This document shows positions 20,750-33,654 of a DNA stretch of 64,000 bases, piece by piece. Numbering within the stretch: the stretch's first letter is position 1; each line of letters starts with the position of its first letter. The notes below the pieces were generated by a model. It did no database searches and had not been told where the DNA came from. It saw only the letters and a list, made by a program, of their open reading frames with translations. A program made the position numbers and the translations under genes. The stretch spans positions 36,231,040 through 36,295,039 of the forward strand of contig OY978527.1 in NCBI GenBank assembly GCA_963854835.1, written 5' to 3'. The DNA comes from Megamerina dolium. Lineage: Eukaryota > Arthropoda > Insecta > Diptera > Megamerinidae.

Positions 20750-23030
20750 AAATAATAGGCAATATGATGGAAAGCCACTTTACGGCTAGTGAGCATCAAT
20801 CGGAACGAAATTTAATATTATGATTTTTATCAAGTCGAATATTTTTAGCTTAGCCAGGAAAAATATCACAACCACACATGGCAACCACACGGATACCCCA
20901 AAAAAATGTAAAAGGAAAATACAACCAAAACAAAAGAGAATTACATAAAACAATGCCAAATCAAAATATGTAAGAGTTATTTTAGTCACACATTTAAGCG
21001 GTAAATGAGTCTTGGTATTCCTTCTTCTTTTTTGTTAATTAATTTTTGTTAATATGTACTTGCTTCTCTTACTATTGTACCTTCGCGTTACCATAGAAAA
21101 ATTAAAGCCTTTTTGAGCATCATTTTTATTTTGCATGTAATACATATATTAAGGTGGACCTTAATTTTAAGGCAATTTGCAAAGTTGACATTTAAAAAAA
21201 AAATTATAAGCTTTTTGGCAGAACTCTAACCTGTGATTATTAATGAGATGTTAATCGTTTTTTCAGCAACATGTTCAAGTGATTCAAAATTCGAACATCA
21301 AATAATCAATCTGCAAGAAATGCTTGATTCATTATATCGGGCTGTATATCTTCGTAAATCATGCTGGTAGTGCTTTTACAATTAACTGTGAGCGCTTAGC
21401 ATTTAGAGAAGACATATTAGTTGCTTTAAAAATGTGATTAGTGATGATGACCGAATTAGAGAATCAATCTTCTCAATCTTACTTTTTAGCAACTTTTTGT
21501 TTTTTTTTTACAAATAGAGACTGTCTTACTTACATTACGTATATTAAGCTCTCTCACCTCCATACAAAAAAAAATAGGTGCTTTTTTACTAGCGACACAT
21601 GAAGTTTATTTTATGACGTCCAACTAAATTATTAAAGCATCTTAACATACCGCACATCACATCATTATTATCGACAATAGCAATTACTGTAACTTCGACA
21701 TTAGCATGGAAGTGACAAGATTTATGTGAATAGTTATGTATATAAATGATATTACTTCAATAGAATTAGTATTGCAAATAATAAATGATTTCCTTCCAAC
21801 TAAGAAAGTATTATTTTTGTTTTTTTTTTTTGATTTTTTACTCGTATTGATAATGATCAATTATAAATGTTGGCTTGCTTAGAGATGTTTCTTCCGTTCA
21901 TAATGAACTTTCACTTACATACATACATATGTATGTATTCATTTCGGTATTGAGTTTGCTACGACATAGGTAGATTGAGTTGGATATATCTGTCTATCTA
22001 TATATTTCCAACTAAGACTTCATCAAAAAATACATCAAATTCTCGTCAAGTCATTAAGTGCTTTAGTAACGAAAAGGAAGTGCTAGAATTTTGTATATGA
22101 TTCTTGGAGTTTCATATTTGAACTGTACATACTTGAAACTGTACCTGTTATTAATGGCATAGAGCAAGCGCAAGGTTCCACTGATTGTCGCATTTGTCGC
22201 GAAAATTACCAATGAGCAAATAGATCTCAACGAATAGATTCTAACTAGACAGATCTGTTTGTTCGCAATATGAAAAACAAATATGTTCAATTTGGTCTCT
22301 CTCTCTGCACCTCTTTCTGGATTTAGTGGCACTCTAATGTATTGTTACGTTGCAGAATTGGCTGAAAAGCTCACACTGAACATATTCAAAAAGTATGCAT
22401 ACAAGAACACACTTGATAAACATTTTATGCATCATATTGATGGTTCAATTCTATTATGCTTCAATGATTTTCAACACTCCCTCTCGTTACCACTTAAGGA
22501 CAGCATCTCAGACATTGCTATCTCATCGTTTGTTTTTTTTTTTTGACTTTTTTGTTTGTTTGTTGTTTTTTTTTTTTGGGGATAGTTTTTATAGATACAT
22601 AAATGTATGTGCCTATGTATTGCAGTACCTACATACACATGTTGTTAATTGAACTTCAAGAACCAGTTTACTACGTTGCGAGCGCTGCTAGAATGTAGCC
22701 AATGACGATCAGAAACATGATTATCATGATGATGGGCTGCTAACCCAAAATTTTATAAAGTATATATACAATATATACCTACTAGGCCCTCTGAAAAATA
22801 CCTAGCCTCGTGCAGGGAAAAGACGTGTTTTTTTTGTATTTATATGCATCCAATGCAATGTTGAAAGATGTTGGCAATTGACCATGTATTTTCACAGCTT
22901 TCTATACGCTTTTGTTTGCCGTTAAATAAAACGAAAATGTTTATAACAAATGTCGATGAAATTTTCACAGAATTTACTACTACACACAGAAAGATCGCTT
23001 CATATATTTCAGTGCAAAAACTATAAGCAG
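20750..23030. other. Non-coding stretch with low-complexity runs
   Basis: Poly-T runs (for example 21825-21832 and 22531-22544) and a TTAAGGTGGA motif at 21149. No gene is supported. Short hydrophobic frames are read out of T-rich tracts and have no other support. Confidence 0.35.
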
Positions 23031-23039
23031 TGATCGGAG

Positions 23040-23390
23040 AATGATGAAACTTGGCACCCAACCTTTTCTTAACGCAATAAAAAAAATTTTAATGTTTCTT
23101 CAAAATCGGTCACACCCATCACACAACGCCCATACAACCCAAAAGGAATTTTTCACGCAAACTCTTTTCTTTTGGACAGAATGTCTGGAAATTTTGCACA
23201 GAGTTTGCAATTAACAAAATGAATACTTCTTGAAAGTTCCATCCAAATCGGTCACGCCCATCATGCATCGCCCATACAAATCAAAATGAATTTTATGCAT
23301 TTTAGTGTGCATCGCCCATACAAATCAAAATGAATTTTATGCATTTTAGTGTCAAAAGCTTTAAATAAACAACAGCCATCTAAAAGTCAG
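23040..23390 (+). repeat. Degenerate repeat with CGGTCACRCCCATC units
   Basis: ATCGGTCACACCCATCA...ACGCCCATACAA near 23106 recurs about 130 bp later as ATCGGTCACGCCCATCA...TCGCCCATACAA near 23248, both in a 'TGAAACTTGGCAC'-type context. It is non-coding. The class of the parent element is unknown. Confidence 0.5.
23264..23351 (+). repeat. Perfect 2 x 44-bp tandem duplication
   Basis: A 44-bp unit beginning TGCATCGCCCATACAAATCA and ending TGCATTTTAGTG is present twice with no difference (23264-23307 and 23308-23351), inside the repeat above. Perfect identity in decayed surroundings points to a recent duplication, or to an assembly artefact. Confidence 0.9.
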
Positions 23391-23399
23391 GTCGGTTAC

Positions 23400-25120
23400 T
23401 TTTGGGACTGATATCCTATATGTACATTTATAAAGTAATACATATATGTAGTAAGTAGTACTATATTACATCTTCAAGAGAGCTAATCCTAACCACAATA
23501 AATACCGTTATTACATGAAAAGCAGCACTACATTAACGAAAATAAAAAAAAAATTAACAAACATCAAGTAACATCGAGTGAAAGGTCGAATCGTTAGTTG
23601 TTAAGAGTTGATTTTAAGTTGGAAAAACCTCAATAATGTAAAACTGCAAGAGCATTTATGTATAATAGAGGTAGAGGTAGAAGCTGAAAAAATGCGGTGA
23701 GTTAGCGAAGAAGAAGAAGAAGAAGAAAGAGATTATCCACCAATAAAACATTACTAAGTTTTCGGTTCGCTTAGCTTGGCGCATGCGTAGCCTTCCTCTT
23801 TGTCATTATTCATAGCTAAGATATGTGGAAGTTGTATAAAAAAAAAAAAGAAAATTATGCGCTATGGTAAACCACACAAAGAATAAAAGTATGTTTTCTG
23901 ATTTGTTGCTGTTAGTGTTGTTTGTATTTGCTAATAAATTGCTTTTACACAATTGTTTGTCTTAACAATAACATTACTTGCATTATATATGTATAAGCAT
24001 ATACATGTACGAGTATATGTATCTTGATCTTGATCATAAAATATCATTGTTATAATAGAAACTAAGTATGTGGGTCTATCATCTACTCATATCATACTAT
24101 CATACTGCAATTGCAATGGTTGTTGCTTGGTTTAGTTGGTCCGATGCGTTGTAAGATTGCTTATTTTACCGGTGCAGCACACCAGCACACAGCCCCATCC
24201 ATATATAAGTATGGTATGTATATGTAAGTGGATATAAATTGTATGTATGTACCTGTATAAATAATTATTCTATTGTTTACTTTGTTCATTTTCTTCTTTG
24301 AACTCAATCGATAAATTGCCTCTTTACCACATTCGACATTAATGTAACTACATACATACTATATCTAATAGTATTGTAGTAATAGTAATAGCACTATAAT
24401 TATTATTTTAGGAAAATGTATACATTTTCTAAGTACATACTCCCTGTATATATATATATATATATAAAATTAACCATAATTGAAGACGTACAAAACATAC
24501 ATATGTGGAAATAATGATCACTAATAAAGTGATACAAACAAACAACAGTGATAGGGAAATACAGGGTAACAAGAGTGCCTTCTGTTTGCTTTAAGCTCTT
24601 AGTTCCGGTACATACTCATCCGGAGAAATACATACATACTTACACATGGAATATACAGATTCCAAATGCAAGCACCTTATTATAATATATATTTACTATC
24701 TACTACAATCTATATCTTCCGAAAAAAAGAAGAAAAATTATGAAAGAAGTTACACAAGCATAAGTTCAAAATGAGGTCAAATGCTATATGAACACAGACA
24801 GATTTATAATTTATTTTTTACTATACAATATACGAGGCTGTATACAGAGGTCAGAAATTATAATAGAGCAATGAAGGCATTAGTCATTTTGTTAGAGAGT
24901 AATGAAAAAAAAAAACATTTTCTGATATTTTTTTTTACGTTATAATTACTTGAAGCACTTTGTCATACGAAAGTTATTTTTTATTGTTGTTGTTATGATT
25001 TATAGTGGATATGCATTGTTGAGGTATAAAATTACTGCGACCTAAAATATCTATTGCACAACCCTCTGTTTATATAGACTATACCTATAAAATTTCATTT
25101 CACTACTCTTAAAAATACTA
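23400..25120. other. Simple-sequence-rich non-coding stretch
   Basis: Contains (AAG)n at 23708-23728, (TA)n at 24446-24466 and many CATACATAC-type runs. No gene, RNA or mobile element could be supported. Confidence 0.4.
24446..24466 (+). repeat. (TA)n microsatellite
   Basis: Uninterrupted TA dinucleotides after TCCCTG. Confidence 0.9.
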
Positions 25121-25129
25121 GAATATTGG

Positions 25130-25720
25130 CTGGATCTCACTTCTATTTGTTCGCCTAGTACCAAATATGATCCTAATGCTCCACAGCTATTTAATATGTG
25201 CTCTGGTAAGGTTTCTTCATCGCAAAATCTAAACTATGGACTTGCATAACCGGTCAAAAGACCGCCTAATATTCTTAATCTTGGATAAATCAATGCAAAA
25301 TTCTAATCTTTTGCACTTATAATTGCCCAACAGCAGTTTGGATTATCTTGGCCCTGGGTGGCTAAAGAAGAGCGCTTGTCTCTTTTCTTGTTTCTGGCCC
25401 AAAGGGTTTGTCAGTTCGTCAGTTAATTCATTACCCTGAATTTCTATCAGTCCAGGGACCTAACAGAGACTGATTTTGTTGTTGGCTATCCGATAGTATA
25501 GTTTTTTTCTGTTTTTTGTACTTTCTACTTAGTTTTAAGCTGCGTACATCTATCAATGGGAAGAATCTCTACGTGAAAAATACTTGAGTAATTAACCATA
25601 GGCTCTGAGAATTTGATTCTAGGTTCATATATCGCCGCCACAGTGGCATTTTCGGTATTTGATCCGTCAGCGTACCACATGATTATGAGTTGCTTAAAGA
25701 AATAATCCAGTAGAGCGTTT
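25130..25720 (-). pseudogene. LINE RNase H domain relic (copy B)
   Basis: The minus strand reads MWYADGSNTENATVAAIYEP then SSIFHVEILPIDRC and, further on, VPGLIEIQGNELTDELTNP. These fit the RNase H signatures xxDGSxxxxxxGxAxY, SVFxAExxAI and WVPGHxGIxGNExAD found at the end of I- and Jockey-type LINE ORF2 proteins. Several stops and frame breaks occur. It lies head-to-tail with a second RNase H relic at 25860-26600. Confidence 0.75.
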
Positions 25721-25859
25721 TTGCAAAGGGATCCCTAAGTCCAGTAGTCCTTTACCAGCCCCTGTGCTTGCTTTATCTTCCGCCATTCCTATTGAGGTCG
25801 ATTTTGCTATCTTCCTACCCATTGAGTCCATCGGATCTATTTATGAATGATAGAAGTGT

Positions 25860-26600
25860 ACCTATTAGAATTTCTGAGAGTAGCGCGATGTTATTTAGTT
25901 AATAATAATCCAGAAATTTATTCCTTTTAATACAGAGTGCCGGCTTACCAGATGCGTGACTGTCTCCAGTTCATTTTCATTTCTGTAACTCCTGCTAGGT
26001 AGTCAAAACTATTCCTAAACACCGCCTATAAAGCAGTGACCCGTAATCACTCCAGCAAATGACAAATGACAAAAGTATTTTGTTTGTTTAGGCCATTGAA
26101 TGTCTTGGTAACTGCTGGCCACAACTGCTTCGCCGTTCCACTGATGGAGCATTCTAACCATCTTCTTTGGACAACGTTGGGATTAAAACTTCCAAATTTT
26201 GTTTGCACATTTGTAGTGGAATTTCTAAATTCATCTTTAAGTGCTGTATCCAAAATAGTCCAACGTGGTCTTAGATTTAAGAAAAACAGCATTCAAGGCT
26301 TTTAATGCAGCTTCTTTGATGCATATGTCTCTGGGTGAGACATCTGCATCTCTCTGTTTGATTCAAATGAGTGCAGTGTGAATAAATTTGACCTCCGACT
26401 GAAATACACTGCAGTGATCTGGGAGGCAAAATGAAAATTTTATAATGAGCTTATTCGAATATACGCCACCTCGCACCCTTCCATCAAGCTTAGATCCATC
26501 TGTAAAGATGCGAATGTAATTCGATAGAAATCCCTCTGTCTCCCATACTTGTCTATCTGAAAAAGCAGTCTGGAATTTCCACTCAAAAGAGACGAAAGAG
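25860..26600 (-). pseudogene. LINE RNase H domain relic (copy A)
   Basis: The minus strand reads YIRIFTDGSKLDGRVRGGVY, then PDHCSVFQSEVKFIHTALI (RNase H start), and later TGHCFIGG and ENELETVTHLV, which match the ITGHCxxG...ETxxHLxCxCP tail of LINE ORF2 proteins. Multiple stops are present. It is different in sequence from copy B, so this is not a simple duplication. Confidence 0.78.
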
Positions 26601-26639
26601 GCTTGATATAATCAAGTGAAGTCTTTATATTGAAATTAG

Positions 26640-28345
26640 TTAGAATGCTGGCATGACCTATGGTACTGTTGGCTATGGACTATTGATTCAGGCCTATATG
26701 TTTACGGTTGGTTATGGCATGCCATTAGATATTTTAGATGGTGCTGCTACTCGTGTGAATTATGCAATTTTTTATGCTTCCAATTCTTCTACTCCTTTTG
26801 TCTGTAGCAGACATCATATGTATTCCAATAAATACTTTCGTCGCCTATCATACTTGTATGTATGTATATATGTATATATATTGCATTTGCTTTCGTAAAA
26901 TATTTAACTGCAGTTATGGCAGAAATATTGAGAGACAAAAAGTACCAACCAACCAAGTAGCCAGCCCACCAATTTGATTTATTTTACTACACAAAAACAC
27001 ATACAACGCACAGAAGCTCAAATAATAATAATAATAATAATAATAATGTCGCAATTTCTATGCCAAAAAAAACCACAAACAAACAAACATCAAGTACAGT
27101 GGATCATCGATATTTTAATATTTTCCAGAGTTGACTTTAACATGAAGTTGACTTTCGAAGCCATCTACAAAAATTCATGCAATGCATTCAATTATGATTT
27201 TAAATTGAAATTGTAAATTTAACAGTGTTTCCATAGCAGAAGCAATACCAATTGAGGTATAGTTAACCCTACGAAACCACCGAAACCAAAATTGTAATTG
27301 TTTCAGTAAAGATTAAGAATGTCCCAAGAAAAATAAGAACAATTTCAAAGCTAAATTTGTAACTTGACGAGGTTTAAAAAACAACATTGTTCGTTATAAG
27401 GAATACCCAATTTAATTCTCGTAAATAGAAAGTTCATTTCACTGGACGTTTACTGTACTAGTATTGCATGTATACGAGAGCAGCTAAAGCTTAGATTTAT
27501 GGATTGACAAAAAAAACAGAGCACTGTTCTCTGTATTTGCGAGGATATATTATATAAACTTTTGACATCATCAATGCATTCCATAACAAATCCCAAACAA
27601 ACATCAGTAACCCTTTCTCCTGCGTTGTGGCAGAAAAGAAGTTCTGGCTTTTAAATGACATCAAATACGAGTATGCAAAAATTCATTCATTCAAAAGGAT
27701 ATGTACAATATAAAATGTCAAACATTCAGGAATTGTGCTCATGTAAGTAAATATGTTGTAACATTTAAATAATAAATGGTATTCCTCTCTATGAATGCAT
27801 CCGACTGAGAAAGGGAGAGGGAGATAATGACCAGAAAAGATGGTGAGCGGAGATTGGAATACAAAAAGTTGGTCATAAATCACATCGTATTGTTCGTTGG
27901 ATGATTACTTTCAATGTACATACGGGTATGTATTTATAGTGCTCATTTAACTTACATATTTACAAATGCACAAAAGAAAAAAGTTCATTTAGAAAGATAA
28001 TTTAAGTATAAAGAAATGAGTATGAGCATACTTTTCTGTGACTTGGAATACCTAGATTAGAAAAATATATTAAATGAGTTAAATTGATTCTGTAAAGTCT
28101 GCAATTGACTGATGCTTCTAAGCCCACTTCCTTCACTCTCCATAGTTTAAGCTCTAAGTCTCTAATAAAAAATATTATTCGAAAATATTGTAGGTACACA
28201 TTTTGTAAATTTAATTTTATTAAATGCATACATTTCACACTGGCCGTAGTATAAAACTGGCAAAACTGGCATCGAGCTACTGAAGTATTTTAAGTGCAAT
28301 TTGAAGTGTATGCTGTTCCTTCTGTGATTTTTGAGCCGAGACATA
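26640..28345. other. Non-coding stretch
   Basis: Contains (AAT)n at 27020-27047. Open frames such as 26653-26898 lack any recognisable domain and end in CATATATGTATA-type low complexity. No gene is supported. Confidence 0.35.
27020..27047 (+). repeat. (AAT)n microsatellite
   Basis: About nine AAT units. Confidence 0.9.
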
Positions 28346-28349
28346 TGCA

Positions 28350-29110
28350 ACAGACACATGCCACATCCTGAGAAAGCGATGAAGACAGATTGGAGTGGTC
28401 AACTGATATAATTCATGAGGATCACGATGAAGCAACAGCAACTGCAAGGAATAAATTTGAAGCGTCAGGAAATGTCAAGTGAAATTTTAGCTCGTTATTG
28501 TAGAATTCCAGAAAACAATTGAAAACTTATTTCAAGAAATCTCTGGGGCTGTTAATGAGGAAGCATGTAAATGAAATTTCTGGTGCCATTAATAAAAAAG
28601 TCACGGATCTGAAGGAATATGTAGACGATTTGAAAGAAAAGTCTGAGAATTTAGAGCACGAACTCAATAAACTAGCGGACTATATACATCAGTGTAAGGA
28701 AAATCAATCGTTTCCGACATTGAGCGCTTATGTCATCTAGAAAATAAAAATTGAGGCATTCTTAGACGTAATACGAAACGAAACGAGAGAGACTAAACGT
28801 GACATAGTCTTGTCATTTCATGTCATCAAGGAGTACATATGCCGAAACAGTCTGTAACGCTTTAAAGTACGAAGCCACCAGTTTAATGTGTTGAGCCACG
28901 AGTACGCCAACTAGAAGCAGAATCAACAGATCTAGTTGAAGCAATGTTCCAGGTCATAGAATCAGTTGTAAAACGTGAAATAATAACAAGCAACCAATGT
29001 GAAAACAAATTTACTGGTAAGTGCTTCATTTGATACAAACCAGAACATATGGCACGTGATTTCCGTCTACGATGATATCGAACAAAATCGAGTTCTCCAG
29101 GAATATAAAA
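28350..29110 (+). pseudogene. LTR-retrotransposon gag-like relic with decayed zinc knuckle
   Basis: A 73-codon frame at 28519-28740 is a coiled-coil-like peptide (KKVTDLKEYVDDLKEKSENL). About 280 bp on, a plus-strand stretch near 29000-29060 reads GKCFI*YKPEHMARDFRLR. This has the exact spacing of a retroelement C-X2-C-X4-H-X4-C zinc knuckle. Cysteine 2 has become a stop and cysteine 3 is Phe. The surrounding sequence is broken by many stops. The order coiled coil then zinc knuckle suits a gag protein. No LTR, protease or RT was found nearby. Confidence 0.55.
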
Positions 29111-29114
29111 GAAG

Positions 29115-29890
29115 AAACATAAGGTAGTTACTGATATGAGTCGAACAACGAACCGGATTATAATACTCCAACGACGTCCAAAAGAAGGTATTCAGCGAAG
29201 ATCAGAACAGTGCTTCACAAAAAGTAGCAAGGCTATTTACGGAGGGATTTTACAATGAAACAGAAGATCCCGCAATGGTTCCTATTCTCGTTTTTTTATC
29301 CTTAAACTGACGCACATCTTGGAGCTATTACAGCTAAGTGCATACCTTGTAATGTTTACATAAGGGGAAACAGAAATGTGATCTTTTCGTGTAAAATATT
29401 TTCCGAATGTCACACATATGACATCATATGGTGGCAGTGGGACTATAACGAAGCTTAAGTCGTGTTCATAGCCACTTCCCTTTGAATGCAAATCTTTTTC
29501 ATTATCTTATGATTAATTTACCCCATGAGGCCTAACGATATTCACTAAAATGTTATCGCAAATTGTTCACATAGTCGGCGACATTAATAAAATTCGTGAT
29601 TTCACAAACATTCCAAATTTTCCCCTCTAAAAAGTCAAAATAAACAGACAAACGGAGTATACGAGTACACCCACACGCGTAAACCGCGGAGGGGTAGCAA
29701 TTTGGTGAGAGCAGTTTTAGTGAATAAGAATAATATGATGAACTCGGTGGTTGTGGTGAGAGTGTGTCTAAATGTGCAACGGTGCCATAAATTATAGCGA
29801 TAAATTCATTGAAAAAATAGCAATTATAAAGAATATAACAACAACAACAACCAAACCCTGCTGTGAGAATGTAATCCATAATAAACGAAA
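29115..29890. other. Non-coding stretch
   Basis: No supported gene. A minus-strand hydrophobic frame (29553-29879) arises from a (GTT)n run. Confidence 0.35.
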
Positions 29891-29894
29891 AGAA

Positions 29895-30560
29895 TACGAG
29901 GGTGTGTTAATAAGTCTCTAAAAATTTAAATAAGGTACTCTCTATTCGGCAAAAAGAACATTATAAAGGAACGCACCCAAGTTTTCAAACCGATCTGTAA
30001 AGCAGTTTTGTTGTGACAGCCATTTAAAACAGACACTAAGGAGAATTTTCGTAAAAGTGGAGGCTACATATGACTTATCATATGGATCAGGGATTTCAGT
30101 TTTCCATAAAAGTTTGGATATAAAAAAGTTATCCATAAGATGGGTACCGTGGTGGAGCCGAAGAAGGGCTAGGTCATGAGGACAGTTATGTCGGATGCGC
30201 GCAGTACCCTTCAATCGATTATCTGGCAGAGCATAAAACTATCATTGGCGTATATAATGCGGAGCTGTTGGACCAATTAGCGACTATTTTCTGTTTTCAA
30301 ACATGAAAAAAGGCCTCAGCAGTAAAAAATTTTGGTCGAATGAACAGATCGTCCTTGAAACAAATGCCTCGAAAATCGTATTTTCTGGAAGGCATAAACA
30401 AATTGGAGAAATGTTGGACGAAGCATATCAAACTAAAAGAAGACTATTTTAAATATAAACAAAGTTGTCAGAAAAAGTTAATTTCGCAAAGATGCTATCG
30501 ATCGAAATCAGTTAATAAAAGTAGACCCTCCCTTCCAATGCTGTCCAAATTCGACAAACA
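29895..30560 (+). pseudogene. mariner transposase relic, internally deleted
   Basis: The left edge GAGGGTGTGTTAATAAGTC looks like a mariner terminus. Plus-strand pieces in several frames read EPKKG, DYLAEHKTIIGVYNAELLDQ (mid region) and YFLEGINKLEKCWTKHIKLK-EDYF (the C-terminal end of the family). The N-terminal DNA-binding part and the segment with the second and third aspartates are missing or unrecognisable. It cannot be active. Confidence 0.75.
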
Positions 30561-30564
30561 CATC

Positions 30565-31325
30565 TATGCTGCAAGAGATGCTCTGCCAAAGACTTCTTCT
30601 TTTACATATATAAAGAATGCATTAAAAATAAATTTTAATTTATCCTGAAAAACAATAAAACAATTAAATTGTTATCTACTAACTGTTAATTTATTAACTT
30701 TCGATACAGTATCTACTTTCTCGCTGGGGTGTCGATTCTACCACAACAGCCTGAGGAAATATGTGACACTTTGTACATTCATTTCTCCAAATGCACCACG
30801 GTGCTATGATGTAGCGGCTTTTATCTATTTACACTTAGTATTGCTCTTATAGGGGCAAAACAGAGGAAAAAGAAAAAATAAGAAAAACTACCCACGTTGT
30901 TACAAAACGTGTGATTTCCAGTAGAGAAATACCAATATCCCTTCTATGCGGCAGTGAAACAGACGTAAAATTTTATTTGTCATTTCTACAATGCACTCAT
31001 TCATTCATTTAGCTTAAATAAGTACATTCACACACATACATATATGTGCATTAAGGTGGAGTGAATACAACTTTTTTCATACAACGGTTTGAGCATACCT
31101 TTAAAAAGTATTATTGCATATCATTTATCGAATCGCAACGTAATAAACTTAGAAGAATACATATTTTCAAACATTACTCTGTGTATAGAATTCATTTAGC
31201 GCGTCATACATTTATCAAAAACAAATATTCTCGTCCCTATTACTTTTTGTTGATTTTTTATTTTGAGTACCATTTTGCTGTTTTATTCAATTATGTTTCA
31301 ATTACTTTCAAATTTTAATACGATA
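30565..31325. other. Non-coding stretch
   Basis: Contains a TTAAGGTGGA motif at 31051-31060 and an undescribed plus-strand frame (31061-31318) with no domain. Confidence 0.3.
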
Positions 31326-31329
31326 AAGA

Positions 31330-32215
31330 TGTATAAGGCTATTAACATAGTGAAATTCGTCCTGGACAACAGAGCTTTGAATTTTGAAAAAATTTAAAAT
31401 TTCGGCTGAAAATTGTTTAAGTTATGACAGTTTAAAGATAAATCAAATCCCGTGGTTTTGTACAATATATGAAATAGTGGGCGCCTATGTAGTCCCATTT
31501 CTTGTAAATCTAGTTATCCCTATAATACTAATCCAAAATTGAAATATGATCGTCCTACGCTGAATAGTTTGTAAGTTATGGCGGTTTTAATTTTTTTCTA
31601 TTTTTATCTCCTCGACATTGTATGGCAGCTAATTAAAAAAGTGGGCGTGGCTTGCTGTTTTTATGCAATCTTATTTCCGACTACAATAATAATAATCGAA
31701 GTTTAAATTATGGTTGTTCTAGGCAAAAGGTTACCGAAGTTGCAGCGGTTGAATTGTGGAGAAATTTAGGCCCTTTGTGTGGGAACTACCATAAACAGTG
31801 GGCGCGGCTCTCCCATTTTTTGTAAATCTAGTTATCCTTACATTACTAATCCACAAGCTAAATATGGTTGTCCTACGTTGAATAGTTCGTAAGGTATAGG
31901 GCTAAACAATTTTTTGTTTATCGATTGCTTCGTGCGGGCGTGGCAATTGACTGATGAAGCCCATTTTCAATTCACTTCACTTCACCCTTGCACTATAGGT
32001 TAGTCATAGGTGAATATTATCGTGCGAACCAGCCAGATGTCAGACAGGTAAACGGACGGACGGACAGACGTCGTTAAATCAATTATTTAAGCGACTGATA
32101 TATAGTTTTCTATATCTTCGGAGATTCTCTGAAGTGTTTATAAACATCTGACCGAAATGAATATACCATGCATTCATACAGGGTATAATAAACAATCTCC
32201 ATACAAAATCAGTCC
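31330..32215 (+). repeat. Dispersed degenerate repeat with GGACGGACAGACGTCG end (copy 2)
   Basis: The same module set as at 3090-3690, in the same orientation. The GTGGGCG...GGCTCTCCCATTT..GTAAATCTAGTTATCC and CTACG(C/T)TGAATAGTT blocks (quoted in pieces) occur twice here, near 31470 and 31800. The end block AACGGACGGACGGACAGACG is at about 32050. It is longer than copy 1 because of the internal duplication. Confidence 0.6.
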
Positions 32216-32219
32216 TCCC

Positions 32220-33650
32220 TAATGTAAATGCAGAGTGTGGAATACGCGTTAAATTTTGTCAATTTGCTTTTATTATGATTATTATTGGGTTTTTTTTGTG
32301 TTATAGGTTATTTGATGAAAATATACCTACTAAGAGCAAACCAATACAGTTTAACCAATTGATTTTTACTATTTAACCATTTTTTCTTCTGTTCGACTTT
32401 ACCATAACAGTGAATATAAAGTACATACATACATATTCTCTATAGATATATATATATATATATGTAACATTATGGATGCAAAAACAACAAAATGTACAGC
32501 GTGAATGACTGCGCATACATATTTATAATATCAATGGCCATGTTATGTGAGGGTGGTGTGATATATACACACATATACATGCGTACATGTATATAATTTA
32601 CGAGTATATGGTGCATTTTCATTTTGTCTGTTCGTACATATGTGTAATGTATATATGCATGGTTGAATTTTTCTTAACCTTGCGGCTAAGTTATAAGCGC
32701 CCCCAATGACAGGCAAAATTTATGAGAAAGAAGAAAAAAAAAAAACCTACTAGTAATTTTCATCCTATCGTATCAATATGCAATGGTGAATTATATAAAA
32801 AGCCAAAACGGAACATGCAGAAATAATATGGCATTATTTATTGTTGTTGTTTCAATCGTTACGGTTATTCTCCATGTACAAACATACATACATATGTACA
32901 GTACGTATGAATGTAAGTTAGTGCGTGTGAATGCAACCATGTACACTGAATGACATTAATTTTTCCTCCTCATTCTTTCACTTTGTTCGTGTTCGTGATT
33001 GTTAGTATTACGACTCGCATTATAGTATTTATTAATTTTATTTTGTATGCATCACAATTGCCTTTAGGGTGGTTGGCTGGTTGGTTGTTGTTCGTTCGTT
33101 CGTTAGTTAGTTCGGTTTTCAGTATAATTTTTGGTGGAAATGTTGAACATTTAATTGGAAAGCATGCAAAATTATGCATTTTAAAGCAATAAAAATGCTA
33201 TCAAAGCATAAAGGCATTAATTTCTTTCACATGTTGCTTTATCTATCAGACCAGCGGATGAGAAGGACAATTACACATTATGTTACATTGTTTGAAATAA
33301 CTTACATACATTCGAAAATATTGTGGTTTTTGTCGTACAGAAAACTACAGTGGTGGAAAAGTAACACTTACTGTTGAACTTGATAGTCAAAAGTACATAT
33401 ATATATATAATACATGCAAGCATTTAATAAAAACATCACCTTGAGCAAAGCTTAAGAAATGTATATACAAATATATTTACCTCAAGCACTAAGCGAGTTC
33501 GAGTTGTTGATTGATTGTTGTTTTATGGTTAATAATTACAACGAGTTGAAAGTGTGTAACACAATATTAATATGTGTTTATTGTAGGTATTCAGAAAGTA
33601 TCAATAAAGAAAGTTATTTTTAATTTGAACACAAATATTGTACAATATTG
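32220..33650. other. Simple-sequence-rich non-coding stretch
   Basis: (TA)n near 32447 and ACATACATAC runs. A 39-codon plus-strand frame near 32828 starts like a signal peptide (MALFIVVVSIVTVIL) but runs into low complexity, so I do not call it a gene. Confidence 0.35.
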
Positions 33651-33654
33651 GCCT

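Noticed and set aside
26653..26898. 81-codon plus-strand frame with repeated VGYG-like residues.
   Set aside because: No start context, no recognised family, and it ends in TATGTATA low complexity.
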